DNA from: Streptomyces sp. A2-16
GTDB taxonomy: Bacteria; Actinomycetota; Actinomycetes; Streptomycetales; Streptomycetaceae
Reading direction: 5' to 3'
Assembly: GCF_018128905.1 (NCBI RefSeq)
Contig: NZ_CP063808.1
Location: 7,564,001-7,628,000, forward strand
Length of the DNA stretch: 64,000 nt
In this document: positions 25,728-34,529 of the stretch, one piece after another
How positions within the stretch are numbered: the first letter of the stretch is position 1
How the letters are laid out: each line of letters begins with the position of its first letter
Program-made: the position numbers and the translations under genes
Notes under the pieces: generated by a model
The model's input: only the letters and a program-made list of their open reading frames with translations
Databases searched by the model: none
What the model was told of the DNA's origin: nothing

Positions 25728-26145
25728 CGGCGTGGCAGTCGTCCGTGGCAGTGGGCGAGGAGGCGTAGAACGGGCGCAGCTCCAGCCATTCGTGGATCGG
25801 CTTCCCGCCGGCGCCGGGGGCGGCCGAGAGTTCCCCGGCCAGTTCGAGGGCCCGCTCGTAGCTGTCGACGTCGATCACCATCCAGCCGGCGATGAGGTCC
25901 TTGGTCTCGGCGAACGGCCCGTCGGTGACGGGCGGGCGCCCCTCGCCGTCGTACCGCACCCACGTGCCCTCGGGAGCGAGGGCCTGCCCGTCGACGTACT
26001 CCCCGGTCTTCTCCAGCCGTTCCGCGAAGTCCCGCATGTACTGCACGTGGGCCGAGATCTCCTCGGGGGTCCACTGCTCCATGGGCACGTCGTTGGCCGG
26101 AGCGGGGGCGCCACGGTAGTGCTTGAGCAACAGGTACTTGGCCAT
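25720..26145 (-). CDS. DGPF (YCII-like) domain protein, ECF42 partner
   Basis: A 141-residue protein with the family signature TDGPFAETKDLIAGW. It has a ferredoxin-like YCII fold starting MAKYLLL and a typical C-terminal ELRPFY segment. I chose the ATG at 26145 because AGGAGAG precedes it; the longer frame has no support. It is co-transcribed with the ECF42 sigma gene by an 8-bp overlap and lies just after a matching promoter. Its function is not known; a role in sensing or detoxification is only suggested by the YCII fold. Confidence 0.92.
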   Translation of the reverse strand: MAKYLLLKHYRGAPAPANDVPMEQWTPEEISAHVQYMRDFAERLEKTGEYVDGQALAPEGTWVRYDGEGRPPVTDGPFAETKDLIAGWMVIDVDSYERALELAGELSAAPGAGGKPIHEWLELRPFYASSPTATDDCHAGG

Positions 26146-26198
26146 GATGTCTCTCCTGTATCCCGGTGCGGCCCCATTCTGGCCGCTCTCACCACGGG

Positions 26199-26225
26199 GA
26201 CGGAGCAGGGCACGGGTTCTCGACA
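26199..26225 (-). promoter_or_regulatory. Candidate ECF42-dependent promoter of the DGPF-sigma operon
   Basis: On the minus strand TGTCGA (26225-26220) is followed after 17 bases by CGTC (26202-26199). This matches the bipartite ECF42 promoter form I know (TGTCGA, then CGTC-like). It lies about 55 bases before the DGPF start, in the right orientation for autoregulation. Confidence 0.75.
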
Positions 26226-26263
26226 TCGCCGTGGGAAATTCTTTTTCCCGGCTTTCGTGGAAC

Positions 26264-26303
26264 GGCGGGAGCCCCCGCAGCCGACGCCGCGGGGGCTCCT
26301 GCC
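26264..26303 (-). terminator. Terminator after the RND exporter gene
   Basis: A GC-rich hairpin with an 11-bp perfect core (GGAGCCCCCGC and complement), extended by four pairs after one mismatch, with a 10-base loop. It begins directly after the exporter stop and insulates the ECF42 promoter. Confidence 0.75.
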
Positions 26304-26306
26304 GGG

Positions 26307-29300
26307 TCAGACGCCCGCCGGTTCCGGTTCCTCGGCGGCCCGGGCCGGCTGCGCGGGGGTCTCGCCCCGCTTCGCCGCCCGCTTCTTCGCCCGGCGCTCC
26401 TTGCGGAGCTCCAGCATCGTGTAGAGCGTCGGGACCAGGAGCAGGGTCAGCAGCGTCGAGGTGATCAGGCCGCCGATCACGACCACCGCGAGCGGCTGCG
26501 CGATGAAGCCGCCCTCGCCGGTGACGCCCAGCGCCATCGGGAGGAGCGCGAAGATCGTGGCCAGGGCCGTCATCAGGATCGGGCGCAGACGGTGCCGGCC
26601 GCCCTCGATCACGGCTTCCACCACGCCGTACCCCTGCTTGCGGTACTGGTTGATCAGATCGATGAGCACGATCGCGTTCGTCACCACGATGCCGATGAGC
26701 ATCAGCATGCCGATCATCGCGGGGACGCCCATCGGGGTGCCCGTCACGATCAGGAGGCCGATCGCGCCGGTGGCCGCGAAGGGGATCGACACCAGCAGGA
26801 TCAGCGGCTGGGCCAGGGAGCGGAAGGTCGCGACCAGCAGCATGAAGACGATCGCGATCGCCGCGAGCATCGCCAGGCCCAGGTTCTTGAACGCCGAGTC
26901 CTGGTCCGAGGTGACTCCGCCGATCTCGGCCGTGGCGCCCTCCGGGAGCTTCAGCGCGTCCAGCTTGGACGTGAGGTCCGCGCTGACCGCGCCCGTGTTG
27001 TCGCCGGTCGGCTTCGCGGTGATCGTGGCGGCCCGCTGGCCGTCGATCCGCGTCATCGACACCGGACCGTCCACCAGCTTCACCGTGGCGATGTCCCCCA
27101 GCTTCACCGGGCCGAGCCGCAGGTTCCTCAGCTGGTCGAGGGTCGCCGCGGGCTTCGCCGACGTGATGACGACATCGCGCTCGGTGTCGTCCAGGATCGC
27201 CCGGCCGGCCGTCGTGCCCTTGACCGCCTGGGTCACCGCGGCGCCCAGGGTCTGGTCGTCGAAGCCGGCCGCCGCGGCCTTGTCGTCGGCCTTCACCGAG
27301 ATGCGCGGCACGCTCTGCGCGAGGTCGCTGGTGACGTCCGTGACGTCGTCCAGGCCGGCCACCGTCCTGCGCACCTTCTCGGACGCCTCGCGCAGGACCT
27401 TCGCGTCGGCCGCCTTCACGACCACGCTGAGGTCCTGGCTGCCGAAGCCGTCACCGGCGGCGACGGTCGTGGTGCCGATGCCGTCGAGCTTCTTCAGGCC
27501 CGCCTCGATGTCGTCCTGGACGGCGTCGTGCTTCGCCGAGTCGTCCAGCATCACCTGGTAGGACGCCTGGTTGGTGTCCGTGCCGCCGCCGAAGGCCGCC
27601 ATGAAGCCGGAGGAGCCGATGGTGACCTGGTAGTCCTTGACGCCCTTCGTGCCGGCGAGGAGCTTCTCGACCTTCCTCGCCTGGACGTCGGTCGCGGCCA
27701 GGCTGGTGCCGGGCTTCAACTCCTGCTTGACGGTGAGGACTTCCTGCTCGCCCTGGTCGAAGAAGTTGGTCTTCAGGAGCGGGGCCATGCCGAAGGTGCC
27801 GATCAGGATCACGGCCGCCAGCAGCACGCTCGTCAGCCGGCGCCTGGTGGCGAAGCGCAGGACGGGGACGTAGAGCCGCTGGAGCCTGCTCCTCGCCTCC
27901 TTCGCCTCCGCCGCCCGGCGTGCCTCGTCGGCGTCCTCGGGGGTGCCCTTCGGGGCGCGCAGGAACCAGTACGACAGGACCGGGACGACCGTGAGCGAGA
28001 CCAGCAGCGAGGCCAGCAGGGCCGCCGTCACCGTCAGGCTGAACGCGCCGAACAGTGCGCCCACCATGCCGCCGACCAGGCCGATCGGCAGGAACACGGC
28101 GACCGTGGTGAGGGTCGAGGAGGTGACCGCTCCGGCCACCTCGCGGACCGCGGTGAGGATCGCGAAGTGGCGCTCCTCGCCGTAGCCGAGGTGCCGCTTG
28201 ATGTTCTCCAGTACGACGATGGAGTCGTCGACGACCCGGCCGATCGCGATGGTCAGCGCGCCCAGCGTCAGCATGTTGAGCGAGAGGTCGCGGGTCCACA
28301 GGACGATCAGGGCCAGGACGACGGAGAGCGGGATGCTGACCGCCGTGACCAGCGTCGAGCGGACCGAGGCCAGGAAGACCAGGATCACCAGGACCGCGAA
28401 GAGCAGGCCGAGCGCGCCCTCCGTGGTCAGGCCGGAGATGGCCTTCGAGACGGCCGGGCCCTGGTCGCTGACGACGGTGATCGTCGCGCCGGAACCGAGG
28501 TCCTTGCGCAGACCGGGCAGCTTGTCCTCGACCGCGTCCGAGATGGCGACCGCGCTGCCGTCGTGGTCCATGGTGACCGCGACGGACAGGCTCGGCCTGC
28601 CGTCGGTGCGGGTGATGGAGTCGGCCGGGGCCTGCGTCTGCCGCACGGTGGCCACATCGGCCAGCCGGACCGGCTTGCCCGAGCCCTTGACCATGAGGTT
28701 CTGGATCTGCTCGAGCGAGGTGAAGCCGCCGCCCACCTGAACGGTCCTGTTGGCGCCGTCCTCGTCGAAGGAGCCGGCCGGGACGGTCGCGCCGCCCGCC
28801 TGGAGGGCCTGGGCGAGGGACTGGGTCGTCAGACCGGCCGCCGCGAGCTCGCGGTCGTCGGGCGTGACGGAGACCTGCAGGTCACGGACACCACTGACGG
28901 TCACCTGGCCGACGCCGTCGATGTTCTTCAGATCCGGGACGACGGTCCGGTCCAGCTGGTCCGCGAGGGCCTGCTGGTCCTTGTCCGCGGTGACGGCGAG
29001 GACGACCGTCGGCATGTCGTCCGTGGAGCCGGCGACGACCTGGGGGTCCACGTCCTGCGGGAGCCTGGCCCGGTTGACGGCGAGCTGGACGTCGGCGACG
29101 AGCTGCTTGGTGTCGTTGCCGTAGTCGAAGGACGCCATGATGACGGCGTTGCCCTCGCTCGCCGTGGAGGTGACGCCGGAGATGCCGTCGACGGCCTCGA
29201 GGTTGTCCTCGATGGGCTCGACGACCTGCTTCTCGACGACGTCGGGGGCGGCGCCCTGGTAGGGCGCGATCACCGACACCATCGGCAGTTCGATGGTGGG

Positions 29301-29414
29301 CAGGAGTTGCTGCTTCAGCTGCGGGATCGCGATCGCGCCGAACACGATCGCGACGAGGGACATCAGGCCTATCAGGGCCCGTTGCGCGAGGCTGAATCGG
29401 GACAGCCAGGACAT
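26307..29414 (-). CDS. RND-superfamily efflux transporter (AcrB/SwrC-like)
   Basis: A 1035-residue inner-membrane pump with the duplicated RND plan: helix 1, a large outer loop, helices 2-7, a second loop and helices 8-12. The helix-4 proton-relay segment is GRVVDDSIVVLENI, and both halves carry LxxGxxxxNAIV-type motifs (second half IGIVVTNAIVLIDL). In Gram-positive bacteria such HAE1-like pumps (SwrC/YerP) act without an outer-membrane channel and export lipids, surfactants or drugs. No periplasmic adaptor or TetR gene is adjacent; a two-component system lies upstream on the same strand and might control it. Confidence 0.92.
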   Translation of the reverse strand: MSWLSRFSLAQRALIGLMSLVAIVFGAIAIPQLKQQLLPTIELPMVSVIAPYQGAAPDVVEKQVVEPIEDNLEAVDGISGVTSTASEGNAVIMASFDYGNDTKQLVADVQLAVNRARLPQDVDPQVVAGSTDDMPTVVLAVTADKDQQALADQLDRTVVPDLKNIDGVGQVTVSGVRDLQVSVTPDDRELAAAGLTTQSLAQALQAGGATVPAGSFDEDGANRTVQVGGGFTSLEQIQNLMVKGSGKPVRLADVATVRQTQAPADSITRTDGRPSLSVAVTMDHDGSAVAISDAVEDKLPGLRKDLGSGATITVVSDQGPAVSKAISGLTTEGALGLLFAVLVILVFLASVRSTLVTAVSIPLSVVLALIVLWTRDLSLNMLTLGALTIAIGRVVDDSIVVLENIKRHLGYGEERHFAILTAVREVAGAVTSSTLTTVAVFLPIGLVGGMVGALFGAFSLTVTAALLASLLVSLTVVPVLSYWFLRAPKGTPEDADEARRAAEAKEARSRLQRLYVPVLRFATRRRLTSVLLAAVILIGTFGMAPLLKTNFFDQGEQEVLTVKQELKPGTSLAATDVQARKVEKLLAGTKGVKDYQVTIGSSGFMAAFGGGTDTNQASYQVMLDDSAKHDAVQDDIEAGLKKLDGIGTTTVAAGDGFGSQDLSVVVKAADAKVLREASEKVRRTVAGLDDVTDVTSDLAQSVPRISVKADDKAAAAGFDDQTLGAAVTQAVKGTTAGRAILDDTERDVVITSAKPAATLDQLRNLRLGPVKLGDIATVKLVDGPVSMTRIDGQRAATITAKPTGDNTGAVSADLTSKLDALKLPEGATAEIGGVTSDQDSAFKNLGLAMLAAIAIVFMLLVATFRSLAQPLILLVSIPFAATGAIGLLIVTGTPMGVPAMIGMLMLIGIVVTNAIVLIDLINQYRKQGYGVVEAVIEGGRHRLRPILMTALATIFALLPMALGVTGEGGFIAQPLAVVVIGGLITSTLLTLLLVPTLYTMLELRKERRAKKRAAKRGETPAQPARAAEEPEPAGV

Positions 29415-29548
29415 GGGTGAGGGTTCTCAATTCTGTGAGCGGCAGAAACGGCTCCTCAACCCTGGGCCATGGCTGTGCGCTGTTTCGTAGGCCCCAGGTC
29501 CATTTCCTTATACGGCGCCTACTCCTGGCGCAGTACACGCACCCAGTG

Positions 29549-30226
29549 TCACTCCACCCTCGGCCGTACCAGCCCCGACTCGTACGCGATCACCACGAGC
29601 TGGGCCCGGTCCCGGGCGCCCAGCTTTGCCATGGCCCGGTTGACGTGGGTCTTGACGGTGAGCGGGCTGACCTCGAGGCGCTCGGCGATCTCGTCGTTGG
29701 AGTGGCCGCCGGCGACCTGGACGAGGACCTCGCGCTCGCGGACGGTGAGGGCGGCGAGGCGTTCGGAGCGCACCGGGTCGTTGTCCTCGGCGTCGCCCTG
29801 GGCCAGGAAGCGGGCGATCAGGCCCTTGGTGGCGGCCGGGGACAGCAGGGCCTCGCCGCCCGCCGCGACCCGGATGGCGCTGAGGAGTTCCTCGGGTTCG
29901 CTGCCCTTGCCGAGGAAGCCGGAGGCGCCGGCGCGCAGGGACTGCACGACGTAGTCGTCGACCTCGAAGGTCGTCAGGATGACCACCCGGACATGGGCGA
30001 GGGAGGGATCCTCACTGATCATGCGGGTGGCCGCGAGGCCGTCCGTGCCGGGCATCCGGATGTCCATGAGGACGACGTCGGCGCCCTCCTCCCGGGTCAG
30101 CCGCACGGCCTCGGCGCCGTCGGACGCCTCCCCGACCACCTGCATGTCCGGCTCCGAGTCGACGAGCACACGGAAGGCGCTGCGCAGCAGTGCCTGGTCG
30201 TCGGCGAGCAGGACACGGATCGTCAT
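29549..30226 (-). CDS. NarL/LuxR-family response regulator
   Basis: A 225-residue regulator. The receiver (1-120) has Asp9-Asp10, the phosphorylation site Asp55 (LMDIRMPG), Thr in ILTTFE and Lys in GFLGKGSEP. The LuxR-type helix-turn-helix (about 155-215) contains LTVREREVLVQVAGG and EVSPLTVKTHVNRAMAKLG. The ATG overlaps the stop of its partner kinase (ATGA), so both are made together. The RND exporter lies 134 bases downstream on the same strand and is a plausible target. Confidence 0.95.
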   Translation of the reverse strand: MTIRVLLADDQALLRSAFRVLVDSEPDMQVVGEASDGAEAVRLTREEGADVVLMDIRMPGTDGLAATRMISEDPSLAHVRVVILTTFEVDDYVVQSLRAGASGFLGKGSEPEELLSAIRVAAGGEALLSPAATKGLIARFLAQGDAEDNDPVRSERLAALTVREREVLVQVAGGHSNDEIAERLEVSPLTVKTHVNRAMAKLGARDRAQLVVIAYESGLVRPRVE

Positions 30227-31461
30227 ACGGGCTCTCCCGGCTGGTCCTTGGCTGCGGATCGGGTCTTGACCGGCAGCATCGCATGGACGCGGAATCCGCC
30301 CCCGTAGCGGGGACCGGTGGTGAGGGTGCCGCGCAGGGCGGTGACGCGCTCGCGCATGCCGAGCAGGCCGTGGCCGCCGCCGCTGTCGGGGCCGTCCGGG
30401 TCGTGGTCCTCGCCGTTGCCGTTGTCGAGGACGGTGATCTCCACATCCGGTCCGACCCGTACGACGCTGACCTCGGCCTTCGCGTCCGTACCGGCGTGCT
30501 TCTGGACGTTGGTGAGCGCTTCCTGGATGACCCGGTAGGCGGCCAGGTCCACGGCGGCGGGCAGGGTGGTGCCGTGGTCGGCGCGGGCGACCTCGACATG
30601 GAGTCCCGCGCTGCGGAAGGTGCCGACGAGTTCGTCGAGGCGGGCGAGGCCCGGGGCGGGTTCGGTGGGGGCCTCGGGGTCGCCGGACTGCCGGAGCAGG
30701 CCGACGGTGGCGCGCAGCTCGCCCAGGGCGGAGCGGCTGGCCTCGCGGACGTGGGCGAGGGCCTCCTTGGCCTGGTCGGGGCGCTTGTCCATGACGTGCG
30801 CGGCGACTCCGGCCTGGACGTTGACCAGGGCGATGTGGTGGGCGACGACGTCGTGCAGGTCGCGGGCGATGCGCAGGCGCTCCTCGGCGACCCTTCGGCG
30901 GGCCTCCTCCTCGCGGGTGCGTTCGGCCTTCTCGGCGCGCTCCCTGATGGCCTGGACGAAGGCCCGGCGGCTGCGGACGGCGTCGCCGGCGGTGGCGCCG
31001 ATGCCGGTCCAGGCGAAGATGCCGAGGTTCTCCTGGGCGTACCAGGGCAGCGGGCCGGCGAGCATCGCGGCGCCGGTGAGGACGGTCATGGTGAGCAGGC
31101 CGACGCGCCAGGTGGTGGGACGGTCGGTGGTCGAGGCGACCGTGAAGAGGGCGATCACGGCGGCCATGGCGACGGGGGCGCGCGGGTCGCCGGTGACGCA
31201 CTCGATGACGGAGGCGGTGCCGGTGAGGGCGAGCACGGTCAGGGGGGCGCGGCGGCGGAAGACCAGGGCCGCGGCGGCGAGCGCGATGAGGACGAGGCTG
31301 AGGGGGGCCGGGGTGCGGATGCTCCAGCTGACGTCGTGCTCGCCGTGGGGGTCCACGAAGGAGCCGGCCACCATGCAGAGCAGGACGCCTGCGGCGAGGA
31401 CGGCGTCGGCCGCCACGGGGTGCGCCTTGAGCTGGCGGCGGACTCGGGCGAGGGTGGTCAC
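30223..31461 (-). CDS. Sensor histidine kinase (HisKA_3/NarX-like)
   Basis: A membrane kinase of about 412 residues with several N-terminal helices (about residues 15-150). There is a dimerisation helix with the phospho-acceptor His in RIARDLHDVVAHH, and a C-terminal ATPase domain with DNGNGED and GHGLLGMRERV. A short outer loop between the helices suggests intramembrane sensing. I chose GTG 31461 for the start; alternatives upstream are possible because no strong ribosome site stands out. Partner: the response regulator that overlaps it by four bases. Confidence 0.9.
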   Translation of the reverse strand: MTTLARVRRQLKAHPVAADAVLAAGVLLCMVAGSFVDPHGEHDVSWSIRTPAPLSLVLIALAAAALVFRRRAPLTVLALTGTASVIECVTGDPRAPVAMAAVIALFTVASTTDRPTTWRVGLLTMTVLTGAAMLAGPLPWYAQENLGIFAWTGIGATAGDAVRSRRAFVQAIRERAEKAERTREEEARRRVAEERLRIARDLHDVVAHHIALVNVQAGVAAHVMDKRPDQAKEALAHVREASRSALGELRATVGLLRQSGDPEAPTEPAPGLARLDELVGTFRSAGLHVEVARADHGTTLPAAVDLAAYRVIQEALTNVQKHAGTDAKAEVSVVRVGPDVEITVLDNGNGEDHDPDGPDSGGGHGLLGMRERVTALRGTLTTGPRYGGGFRVHAMLPVKTRSAAKDQPGEPV

Positions 31462-31547
31462 GTCTGCCAACGGTACGGGGTCCTGCGTCGCTTGGACCGG
31501 GGGCTGCCTGTACCTTCCGACTTGCGGCCAGTGGTGGGCGCGCGTCT

Positions 31548-31618
31548 CTGGGGGCTGCGCCCCCAGCCCCCCGTCGGCCCTTGCGGGCCTCGTCCTCAAA
31601 CGCCGGACGGGCTGGATC
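31548..31618. repeat. Streptomyces-type intergenic palindromic repeat
   Basis: An 8-bp hairpin (CTGGGGGC-TGC-GCCCCCAG) is followed by CCCTTGCGGGCCTCGTCC and CTCAAACGCCGGACGGGCTG. This combination recurs widely between Streptomyces genes. Here it lies between pspAA and the histidine kinase gene and may act as a terminator for the psp genes. Confidence 0.65.
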
Positions 31619-31640
31619 GCCCTGAACCGGCATCGAAACT

Positions 31641-31919
31641 TCAGCCCGGGATCAAGCCGTCGTCGCTGAGCAGTTCCCGGACCTCCTCCAGCGTGGCGTC
31701 CGGGGAGGGGAGGATCAGTTCCGAGGGTTCCAGGGAGTCGTCCGGGAGCGGGGTGCCCAGGTCCCGAACCCTGGTGAGGAGGGCTTGGAGGGTGCGGCGG
31801 AAGCCCGGACCGTCGCCGTTCTCCATCTCGGCCAACAGCTCGTCGTCCAGTTTGTTCAGGTCGGCGAGGTGGCTCTCGGCCAGCCTCACCTGCCCCTCCC
31901 CCATGATCCGTACGATCAT
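31641..31919 (-). CDS. PspA-associated protein PspAA
   Basis: A 92-residue acidic protein that begins MIVRIMGEGQVRL and ends in EVRELLSDDGLIPG, typical of the small PspAA domain found beside actinobacterial PspA. A GAGGAGG site precedes the ATG. It is 22 bases downstream of pspA on the same strand, so it should be co-expressed. It is thought to interact with PspA; the biochemical role is unknown. Confidence 0.85.
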   Translation of the reverse strand: MIVRIMGEGQVRLAESHLADLNKLDDELLAEMENGDGPGFRRTLQALLTRVRDLGTPLPDDSLEPSELILPSPDATLEEVRELLSDDGLIPG

Positions 31920-31941
31920 GTCGCCCTCCTCGGCGTGGGAC

Positions 31942-32733
31942 CTACTGCTTGTCGAAGCGTGGAGTGTCCTGCGGCTGCTGGGACTGCGACTGGCCGGTGC
32001 CGCCCTCGATGGCCTGCTGCGACGAGGAGCCTCCCGCCAGCTCCGCCTTCATGCGCTGCAGTTCCAGCTCTACATCCGTACCACCGGAGAGCCGGTCCAG
32101 CTCGGCCTGGATGTCGTCCTTGTGCATGCCGGACTGGTCGTCCAGGGCACCCGAGGCAAGGAGTTCGTCGATGGCGCCGGCCCGGGCCTGGAGCTGGGCC
32201 GTCTTGTCCTCGGCCCGCTGAATGGCCAGGCCCACGTCGCCCATCTCCTCGGAGATGCCGGAGAAGGCCTCGCCGATCCGGGTCTGCGCCTGGGCCGCGG
32301 TGTAGGTCGCCTTGATGGTCTCCTTCTTGGTCCGGAAGGCGTCCACCTTGGCCTGGAGGCGCTGGGCCGCAAGGGTGAGCTTCTCCTCCTCGCCCTGCAG
32401 CGTCGAGTGCTGGGTCTCCAGGTCGGTCACCTGCTGCTGGAGCGCGGCCCGGCGGGACAGCGCCTCACGGGCGAGGTCCTCCCGGCCGAGCGCGAGCGCC
32501 TTGCGGCCCTGGTCCTCCAGCTTGGAGGACTGCGACTGCAGCTGGTTCAGCTGGAGTTCCAGGCGCTTGCGGGAGGTGGCCACGTCGGCCACGCCCCGGC
32601 GTACCTTCTGGAGCAGTTCGAGCTGCTTCTGGTACGAGTAATCGAGGGTTTCGCGCGGGTCCTCGGCCCGGTCAAGGGCCTTGTTCGCCTTCGCGCGGAA
32701 GATCATCCCCATACGCTTCATGACACCGCTCAT
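31942..32733 (-). CDS. pspA: PspA/IM30 (Vipp1) family membrane-stress protein
   Basis: A 263-residue, almost wholly alpha-helical protein. It starts with an amphipathic helix (MKRMGMIFRAKANKALDRAE), continues as a long coiled coil rich in Gln, Glu, Lys and Arg (about 30-215), and ends in a Gln/Ser/Pro tail. PspA proteins form rods and rings on damaged membranes and help keep the proton gradient. I used the ATG at 32733 with AAGGGGG upstream. It is followed by pspAA. The next gene in the other direction (DUF3043) is divergent. Confidence 0.93.
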   Translation of the reverse strand: MSGVMKRMGMIFRAKANKALDRAEDPRETLDYSYQKQLELLQKVRRGVADVATSRKRLELQLNQLQSQSSKLEDQGRKALALGREDLAREALSRRAALQQQVTDLETQHSTLQGEEEKLTLAAQRLQAKVDAFRTKKETIKATYTAAQAQTRIGEAFSGISEEMGDVGLAIQRAEDKTAQLQARAGAIDELLASGALDDQSGMHKDDIQAELDRLSGGTDVELELQRMKAELAGGSSSQQAIEGGTGQSQSQQPQDTPRFDKQ

Positions 32734-33014
32734 GGGCTTCGCGCGCCCCCTTCTGACGGACTTCCAGCTCCAGCTCTGCGACAGAACCCACAGTACGGGC
32801 CCTGCATCCATTGACGCACTGTTCCGGGACGGATGCGCTCATCCCCAAGGACGACTGACCAATCCCTTGCTCCGGCGTAAGGAGTAGGTGACCTTCAGGG
32901 TGAGCGACCAGTCACCGGACGTCCCCTCTGTCCCCCTTGATGACGACTGGTGTTGCCGGATCGTTCCCCACGGGGCTGGGGTCCAACCCCGGACACCCCT
33001 TACCCTTGGGTTTT

Positions 33015-33617
33015 GTGTTCCGTAGCCGTGCCACCAAGGAAGAGAAGGCCGCTGTCGCCGACAAGGCGCAGCTGACCGACTCCAAGCAGCCCCGCGACCC
33101 GCAGGCCCCCAAGGGCCGCCCGACGCCCAAGCGCAGTGAGTCGCAGTCCCAGCGCCGCAGCGTCGCCAACACCTCGCTCACGCGCAAGGACGCCGCCAAG
33201 CGCCAGCGCGAGGAGCGCCGTGCGGCCCTGGACAGGCAGCGCCAGGCGCTGGCCGGCGGCGACGAGAGGTACCTGCCCGCGCGGGACAAGGGCCCGGTGC
33301 GCAAGTTCGCCCGCGACTTCATCGACGCGCGGTTCAACGTGGCGGAGTTCTTCCTGCCCATGGCCGTGGTCATCCTCGTGCTGAGCCTGGTGCGGGTGGG
33401 CGCGCTCCAGAGCATCGCGCTGCTGCTGTGGCTGGTCGTGATCGTGCTGATCGTGCTCGACTCGATCCTCACCGGTTTCCGTCTGAAGAAGCGGCTCACC
33501 GAGCGCTTCCCGGACCAGAGCCGCAAGGGCGCGGTGGCCTACGCCCTGATGCGCTCCCTCCAGATGCGTCGCCTCCGGCTGCCCAAGCCGCAGGTCAAGC
33601 GCGGAGAGCGGCCCTGA
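33015..33617 (+). CDS. DUF3043 family membrane protein
   Basis: A 200-residue actinobacterial protein. The N-terminal third is charged and Lys/Arg/Gln-rich. The conserved motif YLPARDKGPVRKFARDFID follows, then two helices (about 122-140 and 145-165) and a basic tail. Function is unknown. The GTG start at 33015 gives a product that begins at the charged region; frames further upstream are not supported. Its stop overlaps the apparent CTG start of a methyltransferase, and the two form a coupled pair divergent from pspA. Confidence 0.88.
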   Translation: MFRSRATKEEKAAVADKAQLTDSKQPRDPQAPKGRPTPKRSESQSQRRSVANTSLTRKDAAKRQREERRAALDRQRQALAGGDERYLPARDKGPVRKFARDFIDARFNVAEFFLPMAVVILVLSLVRVGALQSIALLLWLVVIVLIVLDSILTGFRLKKRLTERFPDQSRKGAVAYALMRSLQMRRLRLPKPQVKRGERP

Positions 33618-34402
33618 GTACGACGTCTTTCTCCGGGGGTGCGGCTGATGCCTGGCTGGGAAAGCTGGGCGGGCTGCGGAATGTCGTACGACAGGAGCTG
33701 GTGGCCCGGCAGCTCGACGAGCAGATAGTCGGGCGGTACCCGGTCGGGCAGCGGCTGAGGGTGCTCGACGTGGGCATGGGCCAGGGCACGCAGGCGCTGC
33801 GGCTGGCCCGGGCCGGGCATCAGGTGACCGGGCTCGAACAGGACTCCACGATGGTCGCGGCGGCGCGGGACTCGTTGTCCGCCGAGCCCGAGGGCATCCG
33901 GGAGCGGATGCGGATCATCGAGGGCGACGGCCGGGACACCGGGGTGCACTTCCTGCCGGGCAGCTTCGACGTGGTGCTGTGCCACGGCGTGCTCATGTAC
34001 GTCGAGGAGCCGGATCCACTGCTCGCCGGGCTGGCGCGGATGCTGGCACCGGGCGGACTGCTGTCGTTGCTCGTGCGCAACGCCGACGCGCTCGCGATGC
34101 GGCCGGGGCTGGCCGGGGACTGGGCCGGGGCGCTGGACGCCTTCGACAGCACCACGTACCGCAACCGGCTGGGGCTCGACGTACGGGCCGACCGGCTGAG
34201 CACGCTCACCGCCACGCTCGCCGGGATCGGGGCTCCGCTCCAGGCCTGGTACGGCGTGCGGGTGTTCACGGACAACGCCGCGGACGACACCGAGGCGCCT
34301 GCCGACGCGGAGACACTGCTGGCCTGCGAGGAGCGAGCCGGGCGGACGGATCCGTATCGGGGGGTCGCCGCGCTGCTGCACCTGTGCGGAGTGCGCGGCT
34401 GA
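33614..34402 (+). CDS. SAM-dependent class I methyltransferase (apparent CTG start)
   Basis: A 262-residue enzyme. The SAM-binding loop is VLDVGMGQGTQALRLA, the acidic strand-2 end is TGLEQD, and motif IV is FDVVLCHGVLMYVEEP. The substrate is unknown. There is no ATG, GTG or TTG near the start of the conserved region. The best start is CTG at 33614: GGAGAG sits seven bases upstream, and the CTGA overlap with the DUF3043 stop copies the usual coupled layout. CTG starts are rare, so this deserves a check. An in-frame GTG further inside would cut the N-terminus by about 30 residues. Confidence 0.88.
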   Translation: MSTTSFSGGAADAWLGKLGGLRNVVRQELVARQLDEQIVGRYPVGQRLRVLDVGMGQGTQALRLARAGHQVTGLEQDSTMVAAARDSLSAEPEGIRERMRIIEGDGRDTGVHFLPGSFDVVLCHGVLMYVEEPDPLLAGLARMLAPGGLLSLLVRNADALAMRPGLAGDWAGALDAFDSTTYRNRLGLDVRADRLSTLTATLAGIGAPLQAWYGVRVFTDNAADDTEAPADAETLLACEERAGRTDPYRGVAALLHLCGVRG

Positions 34403-34529
34403 GCCGGTTCGGGCGAACCGAACGGGGCGGGTCGGGGTGCCGGGGACGGCGCGGCGCCGGCGGCGGATGCACCGGCCGTAAGGGGAGAGCGGCGGGCGAG
34501 GGCGGTCCGATCGCCCCCGCCCTTCCCGG

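Noticed and set aside
25720..26226. Upstream start at 26226 for the DGPF protein
   Set aside because: The internal ATG at 26145 has a strong AGGAGAG, and the longer frame would run over the ECF42 promoter.
26166..29420. Open frame of 1084 codons on the plus strand
   Set aside because: It is antisense to the RND exporter, and its product is an Arg/Gly/Asp/His-rich low-complexity chain typical of GC-biased shadow frames.
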